DNA of 64,000 nucleotides from Rostratula benghalensis (lineage: Eukaryota; Chordata; Aves; Charadriiformes; Rostratulidae): assembly GCA_013399305.1 (NCBI GenBank), contig VXAI01000138.1, positions 806,001 through 870,000 of the forward strand, written 5' to 3'. The position numbers and the translations under genes were made by a program. Positions 50,660 through 61,740 of the stretch are shown in pieces (within the stretch, counting starts at the first letter, position 1; each line of letters opens with the position of its first letter). The notes beneath the pieces were generated by a model, which saw only the letters and a program-made list of their open reading frames with translations, was not told the DNA's origin and did no database searches.

Positions 50660-50786
50660 CGTGAAGCAATTATTCCCTCAGACACATTCATTGTTCTCAT
50701 TACACCATAAATTGTGAATGAATTAAACATGCACTTACCGCTATGCACCACAGCTGTCAAGGAAAATAACACACAAATATTGCACG
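50660..50786. promoter_or_regulatory. AT-rich island, candidate conserved non-coding element
   Basis: About 127 AT-rich bases are embedded in strongly GC-rich DNA. They carry homeobox-type (GCAATTATT, TGAATTAAA), SOX-type (CATTGTT) and E-box (CAGCTG) motifs and no simple repeat. Two TCF/LEF heptamers (CTTTGAA 50532-50538, TTCAAAG 50614-50620) lie just upstream. Compositional islands of this kind often mark selected enhancers. Conservation itself cannot be seen from one sequence. Confidence 0.3.
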
Positions 50787-53700
50787 GGGCCGGATCCTGC
50801 TCCCACTCCTCTCCTGGGAGGGGGTGCTGCTCGCGGGGAAGGAGGCAGCAGCACAGCTCCCTGGAGCTGGCAGTTCCCTTATGGCCAGGCCAAATCTCTG
50901 CTCTCGCTCAGCGCAGGACCATCTCCATCGGATTTGGTGTTTTCGTTGTGGTGATGCGTTGGGTTTTGGCTGTATTTATATCCCTGTTGTGCAGAGGGAC
51001 GACTGTCCCCTGAGCTTTCTGAGATCCCAGTCTGACTGTTTTACTTGGGGCACAAGACCCTGCTGGGGGTGTGATGGGACGGCAGAGGTGCCTTTGGGCT
51101 GGCAGGGGTGCAGCACTCGCAGCCCCCCGGTGCCACCAGCAGCAGGGTGCGGGGTCCAGAGCCCCGCAGTGAGGGGGTGCTGGGCTCGTTGCTGTGAGAG
51201 CCCCCACTGGGGGATTTCACCGTGAGGGAAGCTGTAAGAGAGAGAACTCAGTGCCCAGCTCCCTCTCACAGTGTCTGTGTACACACACACACTTGCCCAA
51301 CAGGAACCATGGGCATCTGTTTATTCTCTAATCTCTGCTCCCTGTCCACGGGCGCACAGAGCCCGGAGCAGTCTCCAAGGCTGTCAGCACATAACCCCCC
51401 ACTGCCCCTGCTGAAGAGGGGACCTGAGCTGGCAGCCACCTCGGGGTACAACGTTGGGATTCAGCAGCCGGGATTACAGAGGGGGCTTTTCTTCCGAGTG
51501 CAGGAGCTGGAAGTTTGTCTGCATTTCTCTTCTCGCACCGCATCTCCAAGGAGGTTTTCACTTTCTAAGAAGGATGTTACCCACTGAGCTATTCATAGTA
51601 GTTAAATGAGAAAAGGGGTTAATAAAATACATGCTAGAAAAAAGAAAATAAGATTAGAAGGACTGATGCTTTGGATGTGAGGCCTTCTGTGGGCTGCAGC
51701 AAGAGGGGAAAAAAAGGAACAAGATTATTATTTTCTTTTCTCTAGCTCAAAGAACTTCATGGCCAGAATGGCACCACTAATCCAATTTTCTTTCTAACAC
51801 GTATTTTATCAACACCCCTTTCTTTCACTCACACACCCCCTTCTATTCTCCTTCCCCCACTCTCTGCACTGCTGTAGGATTAGTTGTACTGAGGTTCTGG
51901 CTACTCGGTCTCCCTGCTCTGCAGAGGCATCCGTGGGGCTCACAGGAGCTGGAGCCCCCTGCTCCCCCTGCACACGCGTGTGCCCGTGCACGCACAGCCC
52001 TTGCACTTTCGGGCACCTGGTTTTCTCTCATCAGCCACAAAAAGTGTCTTTTCCAGCCGTTCAGTGCCGTTTGGCAGAGGATCCGGTCCCGGTTCCACTG
52101 GCAGCAAACAGCCGCCTTTCCGAGGGAGTAAATACCTCACAACGTGTTACTTCAGTGTTATTTATTATGAACAGGTTTTCCCCTTTTATCCAGGGATTTG
52201 CCAGCTCTTCAGAGTCACAAAACCTTGCTGTGGCCTCGTGAAGGGTGGCTGTGCCTCTCCTACCCCTGCCCCCCCCGGGACCCAGCGAGGTTTCCCCCAG
52301 CCCTGGCTGCCCCCCAGGAGAGGAGGAGGATTTTGTGGGAGCCTGGGATCACCCCCAGGTCTTTGACCATCAGGGGACACCTGAGACAGAGACTGAGTTT
52401 AAGTGGTGGATAAGTTGCAGTAGGACCAGTCTGCCCCAGTACACACACAGCACAGTGTCAGGGGGGGCTCTTGGGGTGATTCCTCTAATAAGAGGAGTGG
52501 GTAAAACACAGGGAAGGGAGCTGGTGTCTCATTATTTGCCTTCTCTCTTAAACTTGATGGAGGGAGAAAAAGGGAAGATCTGGTGTAGATGAAGGTGCTG
52601 GAGGAGCAGTGGGTGGGGGAACCATCGAGGTGAGACCCAGGAGAAGACCCATTTATCTTGGGTGGGGGAGAAAATGAATGAAAGCCTTAAAAGAACCTGA
52701 TTGCTCTTCATCAGCCTGTGACTCCTGTCTGGCTGTGGGAATCTGCTGCTCCACTGAGCCCCCCCTTCATGGGGGGGTGATGGGGCTGGGGTGGGGAGAG
52801 GTCCCGCAGCTCCAGGCACTGCTGCTCTGAACCCGTGGTCTTTTGGTGGCACCAGTTTGTCTGTCAAGGGTTTAGGTGGCTGCTCCCTGGGATTTCCAGC
52901 GGCCGAGGAGGCTCCCCAGGAGCAGGGCTGTGCCCCGGCCGTCTCCGGGCGGGCTGTCTACCAGAAGCCTTATTACAGAAGCAACTTGAAAGTGTTTCTG
53001 CCTTCATTACCTTCTTGCATTCCCTCCCTCCCTCCTGAGTATCCAGGTGCTGATAATTGGCCACACATCAGAGCAGCTGGAGCAGGAGCCAGTGGCTCAG
53101 TCCTGGCCAGGAATCAGCTGGGATGGGATCCTCCTGGTGTCCTGCATGAGGGGCTCTGGAGGCAGAGGAGCACTGACCACAGGGGCTCGGTGGAAGCCAT
53201 CTCGGGGTGTTCCCATTTGTTTCTAATCCTTCTTGGCACTTGTCTTTGCTAGAAATTAGGCCATGTTGGAACATGACTTTTCTGAGCATATTAATTACTG
53301 GGATGATTAAGATAGGTCAGCAGTTAAGTGCAGACAGGCCTGGTCATGTTCAGTGTAAGGTCAGGTGGGAGCTAATCCTGCGATTCTAATGAGATGCACT
53401 CAGGACCAGATGGTGTAATTATGAGCAAATGAATTTTTTTTAGTCAAGTTGGGATTTTGATGGGAAACCAAAGTTTCTACAGAAAGAGAGGAGTTTCTTA
53501 TTCATGGTTTTTTCCCCCCTTGGTGGCAAAGCTGAAGCTCCATGGCCAATTTCAGCTCAAGCCCCAGAATGTGTGAATTCTGAAATGCAGCAGGGATCCA
53601 CAACGGGGGTTGTGTGGGATCCTGTCACTGCCCTTTCCCGTGTGCCAGCTCCCCCCAGGGAGCCCAGGAGATGCAGTTGAGGGCTATGGAGAAGTGTGGA

Positions 53701-54229
53701 GCGTGTGACATAGGAACTACAGCCCCCATGTTGTATTGCTGTTCAGAAAAAAAAAAAAAGCTATTTGACTGCAATATAAGTTTCATCAGGATTTTTTTTT
53801 TTTTAAGTCGGCTTGGTTTTCTTTGGAAAACCCTTCCTTCCAGTCCTTTTTCAGATGGTTTGATGCCCAAGGAGCAGCAGGACCCGTTTAACCAGCAAGT
53901 GACCACCCGGGCTGGGCTGTGGCAGCACCAGCACCCTCCTGGGGTGCATCGGCCGTGCCTGCCCTCTCCCCACCAGGCTCAGCAATCCCCATCGCCCTGT
54001 GCTGCTCTTGGAGGTTTCTTCACCCCAGACGTGGCATTTGATGTCCCCGGTTGGTGTCACCTCTTTCCCCAGAGCTCCTTGCCTGGACCCGTGGTGCCAC
54101 GAGCCCCCTCCACGGCCGCCCCTCGCAGGGCTCGGCTCCCGCGGAGGCTGTCATTAACCTTCTCCATCAGCGCTTTCTCGGTAGTGACTGGGGCCAGCGG
54201 GAGCTGTGAATGAAGGTGGAGCCAGGCCA

Positions 54230-54490
54230 GGAAAAGATCCTCTCCTGAAAAATTATAATGAAAGCAATAATGGCTGGGTCCTTGAGCAATGCCTGCGTAT
54301 GACAATCGTTGTCTGGAGGCTACCTTAATTACGAAACAGCGTTCTCAGCCTCGGGCTTCGTGGTCTCCGTGCCTTTACTCTCTCTTGAGCAAGATTTTAT
54401 TGCTATTGTCCTCAACCTATTTCATATTAAGTTCAGAGCATCTGAAAGTTATGTGAAATACACGTTTGTTTTCTATTCCAGTTGCACAAA
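54230..54490. promoter_or_regulatory. Candidate conserved non-coding element with SOX-like palindrome
   Basis: The island has homeobox-like sites (AAATTATAATG, CCTTAATTACG) and the dyad GACAATCGTTGTC at 54301-54313, in which GACAA and TTGTC face each other across TCG. ACAAT is the SOX core, and inverted SOX sites bind SOXE dimers. It contains no simple repeat. Conservation is not testable here. Confidence 0.3.
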
Positions 54491-54499
54491 TGTCTTGTA

Positions 54500-54563
54500 T
54501 TGTTGTTTTGGGGGTTTTGTTGGTTTTGTTTTGGGGTTTTGTTTGGTTTTTGGGTTTTTTTTT
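54500..54563 (+). repeat. G/T-rich low-complexity tract
   Basis: Runs of T4-T5 alternate with G runs of two to five (TTTTGGGGGTTTTG, TTTTGGGGTTTTG, TTTTTGGGTTTT). Several G runs could form a quadruplex. A long T/A-rich stretch follows at about 54637-54660. Confidence 0.8.
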
Positions 54564-55018
54564 ATCAGTACCTGAAAGCCTAAAGCTGGGATTATCTGAA
54601 GGATTATAGGAGAATTAGGCACCCAAAGCCAATTGATTTTTTTTTTATTTTTTTTTTTTTCACTGTGAATTAGCCAAGTGCATTTGGAGGGCTGGAGACT
54701 TTGGTCTGCACTCACAGTTTCAGGCCCACCTTGCACCTTTTTGGTACCTCAGCACATCTGGGATGGCCTTAGAAAAGTGCCGAAGCAGGAGCAGTCGGTG
54801 AGGAACTGCGGGTACGAGGAGGTAGACGTGGCCCTGAGACATTAAACTGCCTTTGAAAACCCCTTCTGACTCCCTTAGGCTCTTCTGAAAACGCCACTCT
54901 AAGTTACCATCAATTTTGATAATTAAGCACTGATTTAATTTCAGAGTAACAATAATTGTCAACATTTTCCAACCCAAGCACCTTAAATTAGACACGCAGA
55001 TCCAAGGGCTGGCAGCGG

Positions 55019-55025
55019 ATCAAAG
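55019..55025 (+). promoter_or_regulatory. TCF/LEF motif ATCAAAG(G)
   Basis: GGATCAAAGGC matches the extended TCF7L2 consensus AGATCAAAGG at all but one base. It is the most upstream of eight such motifs in 1.5 kb. It follows an AT-rich stretch at about 54890-54990 (AATTTTGATAATTAAG) that itself looks like non-coding conserved DNA. Confidence 0.45.
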
Positions 55026-55679
55026 GCAAGCGGCGTGATTTCGGAGATGCTGAGCACACGCAGCTCCTGCCTTGCCGGTGGTGGAGGTTGTGCTCAGGAC
55101 TTCAGAAAACCAGACCGTTTGGGCTTGATCCCCTGCCAGCCTCGGCGCGCTCACCACGCATTTCAACACCTTGCTTTAGGCACCTCGGATTAAAAAGAAA
55201 AAATTAAAAATAAAAAAAAAAAAGAATTGGCCGGGAATATTACACCATTTTTCCCCCTGACAGAGTGAAAGCCTGGGGTGGCTGCCTCTCCATGGGGAAA
55301 GTGCTGGGTCCTCACGGGCTGTGACAAGGGATGTCACCAGCATCCTCGCTGGCAGCGGGCGGGCAAGGCCAAGACAGCAGCCAGTTTAATTCTGAGCCCC
55401 CTCCCCTAGGTCTGCCTCCCTCCACGGAGGGGCTCCTGCGTCCCACAGCAGCTCTAAGGTGGCCTTGGGGCCTTCTAGGGACCAGTGGGGTGTGACGGGG
55501 GCAGAGGTGCTGCTGCCCCCAGGCAAGGGCAGAGACAAGGGGGTCTCTGGGGCGTCCTACAGGACCCCACTGAACACCTCCCTCTGCCACCGCTCGGCCT
55601 GGGGACCACTGCTCTGGGGAGGGCGGGGGACCCCGGCTGGGGGAGCTCGAGTCTCGGCAGGGTGAGGTGCCATGGTGGA

Positions 55680-55751
55680 CATCAAAGCCATGATTCAGCC
55701 GATACTTTCATCGTATCTCGGTGCTTCATTACTCGTCCTGAGGCTTTGATG
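55680..55751. promoter_or_regulatory. Inverted pair of TCF/LEF motifs in a 10-base perfect inverted repeat
   Basis: CATCAAAGCC (55680-55689) and GGCTTTGATG (55742-55751) are exact reverse complements, 52 bases apart. Each contains ATCAAAG. The sequence between them (GATTCAGCCGATAC…TCATTACTCG) is not repetitive. ATCAAAGCC recurs a third time at 56490. Confidence 0.45.
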
Positions 55752-55843
55752 AGGGCCTCACCTCGGCGTGCTCTCCCCGCTCCCAGCCCCACCCTGAATT
55801 AGTGCTTTTGCTTCATTTTTGGCAGTGATTTGGAAACTGCTGG

Positions 55844-55986
55844 GGCTCTCTCTCTCCTTTTCTTTCTCTCTCTCTCCTTTTCTCTCTCTCTCACCACCCC
55901 TCCACCTTTTTCCCATCTTTCTGTCCTATTTTTTTCGGGTTTTTTTTTCGATTTTTTTTTCCTTTTTTTTTTTTTTTTTTTTTTCC
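55844..55986 (+). repeat. 143-base pyrimidine tract: (CT)n passing into poly(T)
   Basis: CTCTCTCT blocks separated by CCTTTT are followed by CCACCCCTCCACC and then by near-pure T runs up to about 20 long, broken by CGGG and CGA. It is almost free of purines on the + strand. It sits between the inverted TCF pair and the main TCF cluster. Such tracts exclude nucleosomes and can form triplex DNA. Confidence 0.9.
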
Positions 55987-56161
55987 TAAAGGATCACGGC
56001 AGAGCTCAGTGTCCCCCCCAGCCCCTCCAAACCCCCAGCCAGCCGTTAAGGGAACATTCACACCTATTTTCCTTGACTTGTCTCCCCTTTATTCTTATGA
56101 AGCTCTCATTGATTATTGCCCTTAAATTCCTCAGTCCGGTCATAGATAAAAGGATAACCAC

Positions 56162-56514
56162 TTCAAAGCAAAGTGTTAAGAGTTTAACCTCGAGCTAAAA
56201 GAGTGGACAACAAGGTAATTGAGGGTAATAACTGATCACAGACCTACTTTCAAAGGCACATGCAAGCCCTCACTTTCAGATGGCTTTAATTTTATTAACA
56301 TTTGTAGCAGCTCTAGATGCTTTTGAATCATTACAAACTTCAAAGCTTGAGGTAACACTCGAAATGGAGAACCTGACACCGGGTTTTTTGTTCAGACCCA
56401 CATCATATTGATAGTCTCTGTTGCAAGCATGTAACATCTCTTCTCAAACTATAAAAACCTAGATGAAAAAAATATTGCCAATGGAGAAGATCAAAGCCTG
56501 AACCTCCCTTTGAA
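56162..56514. promoter_or_regulatory. Cluster of five TCF/LEF motifs, candidate Wnt-responsive enhancer
   Basis: Motifs matching WWCAAAG on either strand are TTCAAAG 56162-56168, TTCAAAG 56249-56255, TTCAAAG 56339-56345, ATCAAAG 56490-56496 and CTTTGAA 56508-56514. A given 7-mer class of this kind is expected about once per 2 kb, and my hand scan of the first 26 kb found roughly one per 1.6 kb, so five in 353 bases stands out. The region is AT-rich and non-repetitive, and carries other sites (GATAAAAGG, ATTGATTATTGCCC). The likely target is AXIN2, expected downstream; that is inference. Confidence 0.45.
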
Positions 56515-56865
56515 TGATCCCAAAGAAGTCAAAACAGCAAACAACATGGAAAAAAAAATGTATATATATTCTAACTATCTTTATCCATATTTAAACTTGT
56601 CTGCTGAGGAGGATGGATAATTCTCCCTGAGTTTTATCAAAATATTTGGCTAATCATCCGTTTCCCTTTGGGAGTTTGGAGCTGTCCATGTATGAGGCAT
56701 TTAAACCTGAGAATTTGGAAATAGCACGTGAAGGAACAGCCCTGAATGAGCTGGGAGCGGAGCCACATGAGGTGCACACAAGTAATACATTTATAAACTA
56801 AAACAGAAATAATTAAAGTACACAAGAATCCTCCCATTTCCAACCCCTAATGGTTATAAGGGGGG

Positions 56866-56882
56866 AAAAAAAAAAAAAAAAA
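56866..56882 (+). repeat. A17 run after G6
   Basis: A short homopolymer directly after GGGGGG. No retroposon body is recognisable upstream. Confidence 0.9.
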
Positions 56883-57887
56883 GTCATCTGTAGATGTCAA
56901 GCTGTTTTACACTGAGCTGTGTTGTCCCCCCTGGTGTCACCCTGGGCTGGCCTGGCTGGGACAGGCTCCTGGTGCCATCCCTGCTGCCACCGGTCCTGGG
57001 CCCAACCAGTGAATCAGCCCCAGGAATTCAGCCAGGGTATAAATAGCCTTTTTCTTTGTCTTTTGTGTGTGTGTGCAGAGGAGGGTTATTTTCAAGAGGC
57101 CAAATGCACGCAGGTTTCACAGTGAAGGGGGTGGCCCAAGGACACGGGCTCTCCCTCCTGCCAAAAGCAGGTCCCAGCTCCCCTCTGCAGGGAGGCTGCT
57201 GCCACCCCAGGCTGGTGTCACAGCTCCCTCCGACTTGAGGCAGTCGGGGAGAACCTCCGCAAAGTCATCAAGAGAACACAAGTCACTTGGAATTTATTAT
57301 TATTTTTTATATGGAGGTGCACAGCAGGTTTTATACTGGTGTAACCCTTTCCTGTGCCAGTGCAATAGCAGAGAGGGGTGTTGGGTGGGTTATTCTTCCA
57401 GTGCTCTGCAGGACAAGGGGCTGGGTGTGAGCTCAGGGTGGTTTGTGGTGTCCCAGCTGGGGAGGGGGTGTCCCAATGGTCCTCCCTCCGCTGCCCACCC
57501 CTGAGCAAAACCCTCCGACCGCTCCGGCTGGGAAAGGCAGAGCCAAAGCAGGGGGGCTTCGCTGGAGCTGGGGGAGGGGAGGGCTCGAGGCTGGCCCTGG
57601 CCCACGGGGTTTTGTCCTTCCCCTCGCAGCCACGCGTGGCAGACGGACGTTCCCAGGCTTGGCTGCTGGCGGGGGCACGGCACAGGGGTCTCGTCTGTGC
57701 TCACGTCAGTAGCAGATGTGAATGGGTATAAGCTTGTGGAAACTGCATACTTTTAAATGTGTTAAATAACTTGGGGTTTAGCCTGCACTGATATTACATT
57801 CTTTATGAACTCAAATCATTTTAATATAAGCTGTTCTTTCTCTTCTCATGTTCCGTACGTACCTGTGTAATGAAAGAACAATGGTAG

Positions 57888-57932
57888 ATTGGTTAAATCT
57901 ATAATATATTATAATATATTGGTTAAATCTAT
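57888..57932. repeat. Local duplication, period 30 bases
   Basis: ATTGGTTAAATCTAT occurs at 57888-57902 and 57918-57932. Between them ATAATATATT is itself repeated twice. It is an AT-rich nested duplication. Confidence 0.8.
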
Positions 57933-59007
57933 GTTATTGTCTGGAGTTATGGCTAGAATTAGAAGCAGTTATTTCAACATTTCTGTTGTGCTTTTAATGA
58001 GTCCATTATCAGTTGCATGGACGGGTGGATAAATGGGACCCAGCACCAAACCCATGTGTTACAGGTGCCCAAGGGGAGTCCTCACTTGCTGGGTCTGCAC
58101 AAAACGTGCTCAGAAATCCCTGTTCTGGTTGCCAGTTCATTCCTGCCTCTGCCCACGGGAGCTGCTGCCCGTCCCACCCGTCCGGGGCTGGGCATCCCAC
58201 CGGTGCCTCCTCCAGGACTGGCAGGAGGTGCCCCCATTGTCCTGAGAACTGACCATCGTTCCCAACTCACTGCATTGGGGGGAGTTACATAAACAGGGTT
58301 AAATAGATCCATAAATGGATAACAGAGTCATCAGAACCAGTATTTTTTTTATAATTTTAAATACTGCAGCAGCGTAGTTGTCTTGTAGCCCCCACAACCT
58401 GACTCTGCATTAACCATGGGAGGACTTTTTACTGCTTTCTAGGAGTTTTTAGAGCTTCCCCCAGGAGGAAACGTTCCCATTGCAAAGCAAACTCATGGCA
58501 GGAAGCAGCAGCTGGGACTCAGGAGGTGACAGCAAACTCCTGCTCCCCTTGGTGCCTCCTGCCACGGCCACCAACCCCTCTCAGGGGCTCCTGCTGTGTC
58601 ACTGCTAATGAGCTGATCTGCATGTTTGATTGGAAAACCTTAAAGGGGGACATGGAACACGTGGGAGGGAACGTGCTGGTCTTTTCCAGTGTAATAATAG
58701 CAAACTGGGAACTGCACTGGTCCCCAGAGGAGCCGTGTGGGGATGGTTACCTCTTGTACAACCCCATGAACTGGAAGGGCCCTTGGAGGAACAGGAGGAC
58801 CATTGGGAATGGTCACCTGGACAAATAGTAATGCTGGGAGAAAGGAGAAGGAGGTTGTCAGTGGTGATGTGGGAGAGGCAGGAATATGCTCTGGAGGTAA
58901 CAGGAGACTCAAGTGAGGTTTCCAACCAAAGGGCATTTCCTGTCTTTTGAGGGATTGTGCTGATTCCTCTTCGTGATGGCAAGTACCCGGTGTAAGTTCT
59001 TTTTCTT

Positions 59008-59010
<3 letters not shown>

Positions 59011-59038
<28 letters not shown>
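59011..59038 (+). repeat. T28 homopolymer
   Basis: Twenty-eight T in a row precede AGAATTAGC. On the minus strand this would be a poly(A) run. I could not see a retroposed sequence or target-site duplication attached to it. Confidence 0.9.
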
Positions 59039-59044
<6 letters not shown>

Positions 59045-61740
59045 AGCTATCCACTGTTTCCTCTTATAACTAAAAAAAGTCTGCCTACTGGTTCCTCTCT
59101 GGTGATTGTCCCCTGAGTGCGATAGGTACGGGGTTGAGGGATGGGACTGGGTTGCACAACTCTCTGTGTACAGGAAACTCCAGGGACTTTGGGTGCCAGG
59201 TCTGCACTGAGGACCCAGTGGGTGACGTGGGGATGAGCCTTTCTCCATGCAGTCTCCTCCCTCCAATCTGTATTTCTCAATTGTATAAAATTTCCCATTT
59301 TATACAGGTGTCTAAAAAACCCATAAATATTGCTTTGATGGCCCGGGGTCCCCTCGGTACTGGTCCAGTTTGTGAGCGTCAGGGTGGAGAGATCAGCCCG
59401 CTCCTGACAGCACTGTGGGGGCTGGAGTTTCATACCCAGTACTGGGAATTGAATTGACAGGCAGAAACAAACCAAACCAGGTATAATTTTAGGGTACTCA
59501 GCCTTGACATTGCACCTGAAAATAACTGTGCATAAAGGGTTTGTTGGGTCTTGTTTCCCCTGGAAGTGAAGAGTTTTATTTGACTTTGTGAACTAAAAGT
59601 TTTCCACGAGTCAGGAAAGGTTATTCACTCCTAACCATCGCCTCTCTCCTCCTGTTTTTGCCATCATCATCACCCTTTGGGGATCCCGTGAGGGTGGGGG
59701 TGCCCGGGGCAGGCGGGGGCCGGGAGGTGCTGTGCTGGGTGAGCAGGCACCGGCTGCACGGGAAGGGTTAAACCTCAGGCCGCAGCTGCAAAGGCTAATT
59801 TCTTTATTTCCTGTTAATGACATTATTGCCTACATAAAACCATTGAAACATGTTTCTTTCATTTGTTTAATTTCAAATTCTGAGCACACTAGCTGGAAAC
59901 TATGTTTAATAGTTAAACTCAAAACATTTGGATTTCCTTTCCTCGCTGAGATTTGCAGTGAGTATGCTTCATACTTAGTTGAGTTTTTAAGTAACCATTT
60001 TTACACAGCCATAGAAGCCAGCCAGAAAACAAAAAGGATTATGTTGCAGAATCAAATCGCATCAGTTCAGACCAGTAACACATCATATATTTCACTTCCT
60101 CCGCAGTCGTGCCAAGATGCCATCAGGCTGGCCACGTTCTCCTCCAGGACTGCCCAGCCTTTGCAGAAGGAGAGCCAGCACACCCTGCTTGCTCCGTGCA
60201 GGCAGAAGGACTTCCCTGAGCCTGCACGGAAAAAATGTTCCCCTTCCCATGAAAAAAAGTCAGATGGAATCTACTTCAGGCCTTGCTAGCACTGATGCTT
60301 CCATCACCTCCCCGTGTTTCTCATACGTCCTCCTGCTGGACCGTGCCAGGTCCTGGCTCCAGGTGCTCCCTGGGCAAGGGTGAGGTGGGAGCCCAGAGGA
60401 GGCAGGATGAGGGCACGTGTGGGTTGGACCTGAACCATCTCAGATTTGAAGGGAAACCCTTAAAGCCCTTAAATCTGCACCCATTCAGCAGATAAAGATC
60501 CAGGCTGCCAGAGACACGTTGTCTGTTGATGCTCTGAGCGATCTGCCATAAACTCTGCGAGGAGCAGGGGGGATTTAGCCCTCTCAGGGTGCTGGGCACC
60601 AACAAGCTGTTGTTGTGTGAAGTGGGGCTGTTTGTGTGGTGGGGTGCCTGAAGGCCACTTCATGAGTGCTCATGGGATTAGGGCAGGGAGAACCCCAATG
60701 AAAACTGGGCTTTAAACCACTCTAGGCTCAGATTCTCCTTGGCCTGTGTATACTATATGAAGCAAACCCAGAATCAGCATCATGCCTTGGAGCAAAGAGG
60801 AATGTGGCCCTGAATAGGACTCATTCAGGACTAAGAAGTTATCACCTGGGTCTGGCAAGGACCACACTCAGTGCCTCTGCCATGGCATCATGAATATGTT
60901 CCCAGCAGCCCCAGCAGTGCTCAATTGCCCATCAAAAGATCTGTATTTGACTAAAAAATTTCAGTAGGGCTTAAATGTTACCTTCAAGGGTGACATGTGG
61001 GCTCTGTGTTGCCTGTGAGGAGCTCAGCAGACCCTGGCTGTGGGGTTTGCACCCCTTACCCCATCCCAGCGGTGCACAACCAGGCAAGCAGTTGCCCATC
61101 AGAGGTCCTGTGGACCTGGTCTCCTGCCAGCTACTTAGACAAGAAGTGAGCAGAGAAAGTGATGGCTCGTTCATGCGCAGAGAGGAGGGGGTGGTGGAAA
61201 AAATAAGTCGTGGGAAGTTGCTCATAAATATCCTCATTTGCCTCTTTGGCCCCCACCCTCTTTCCAGTCCCTGTTCGGTGCAGGTGGAGGGAGCAGTTCA
61301 GAACTGTTAATAGATCGCAAAGTGCTGATGTGTGTTTTATCAGCTCTCATAGAATGGTTAATGCTGATACGGTGCCCCTTTTAAGTCTAAAAAATCTGGC
61401 CAAGTGTGTGCAGATAGCAGGGAGTGCACTGAACAAAACATCAAGGAAAAAAGTCTGTAGGGGGGAATGGAAATGTTAAAAGGATTATAGGAAGGGAAAA
61501 TGTATCAGACTTATCTGGCAATACTCGGTAACACGAGTGTGTCGGTTTAGGAAATGAACTTCAAACCCCGTAAAACTAATTGTGTGTTTCCTTGTCTTAT
61601 TTTTGAGCGTCTCTGGCAGTGCTTTTTTCCCCACTGCAAAAGTGTGTCTGCGTGTGGATAATACTCTCTGCTTGCAGGATAGAGATTATCCAGCTGATCA
61701 GCTTCATACCTCTTAAACTAATGATGTTAAATTAGTTTAT

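Larger units (their letters stand above)
48401..54200. other. Intergenic DNA, GC-rich central part
   Basis: GC-rich DNA with low stop density gives many overlapping frames, including the longest in the window (49764-50516 minus, 250 codons, opening at GTG rather than ATG). None has a recognisable domain, and frames on both strands coexist, so I call no gene. An ancient-repeat scrap (49639), an AT-rich island (50660-50786) and two TCF/LEF motifs (50532, 50614) are listed separately. A (CA)n-type run (ACACACACAC) lies at about 51282. The remaining sequence shows nothing I can name. Confidence 0.5.
54201..57010. other. Intergenic DNA rich in candidate regulatory elements
   Basis: This stretch mixes AT-rich islands, a G/T-rich tract, long T and pyrimidine runs and the TCF/LEF motif clusters described separately. 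No coding gene is supported. The + frame at 55830-56198 runs through the pyrimidine tract and reads as low-complexity Ser/Leu/Phe. Confidence 0.55.
57011..61740. other. Intergenic DNA, alternating GC- and AT-rich blocks
   Basis: The part at about 57380-57720 is GC-rich with overlapping frames on both strands and no recognisable product. The part at about 57730-58010 is AT-rich with a local duplication (57888). A T28 run is at 59011. One segment at 60097-60288 looks mildly coding (listed among findings). The rest shows nothing I can identify. The minus frame at 58640-59266 passes through the T28 run as poly-Lys and is not a gene. Confidence 0.5.

Noticed and set aside
59011..59038. T28 as the poly(A) tail of a minus-strand retroposed gene
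   Set aside because: No gene-like sequence or flanking target duplication could be seen next to it.
58640..59266. 208-codon minus-strand frame
   Set aside because: It passes through the T28 run as poly-lysine and has no recognisable content on either side.
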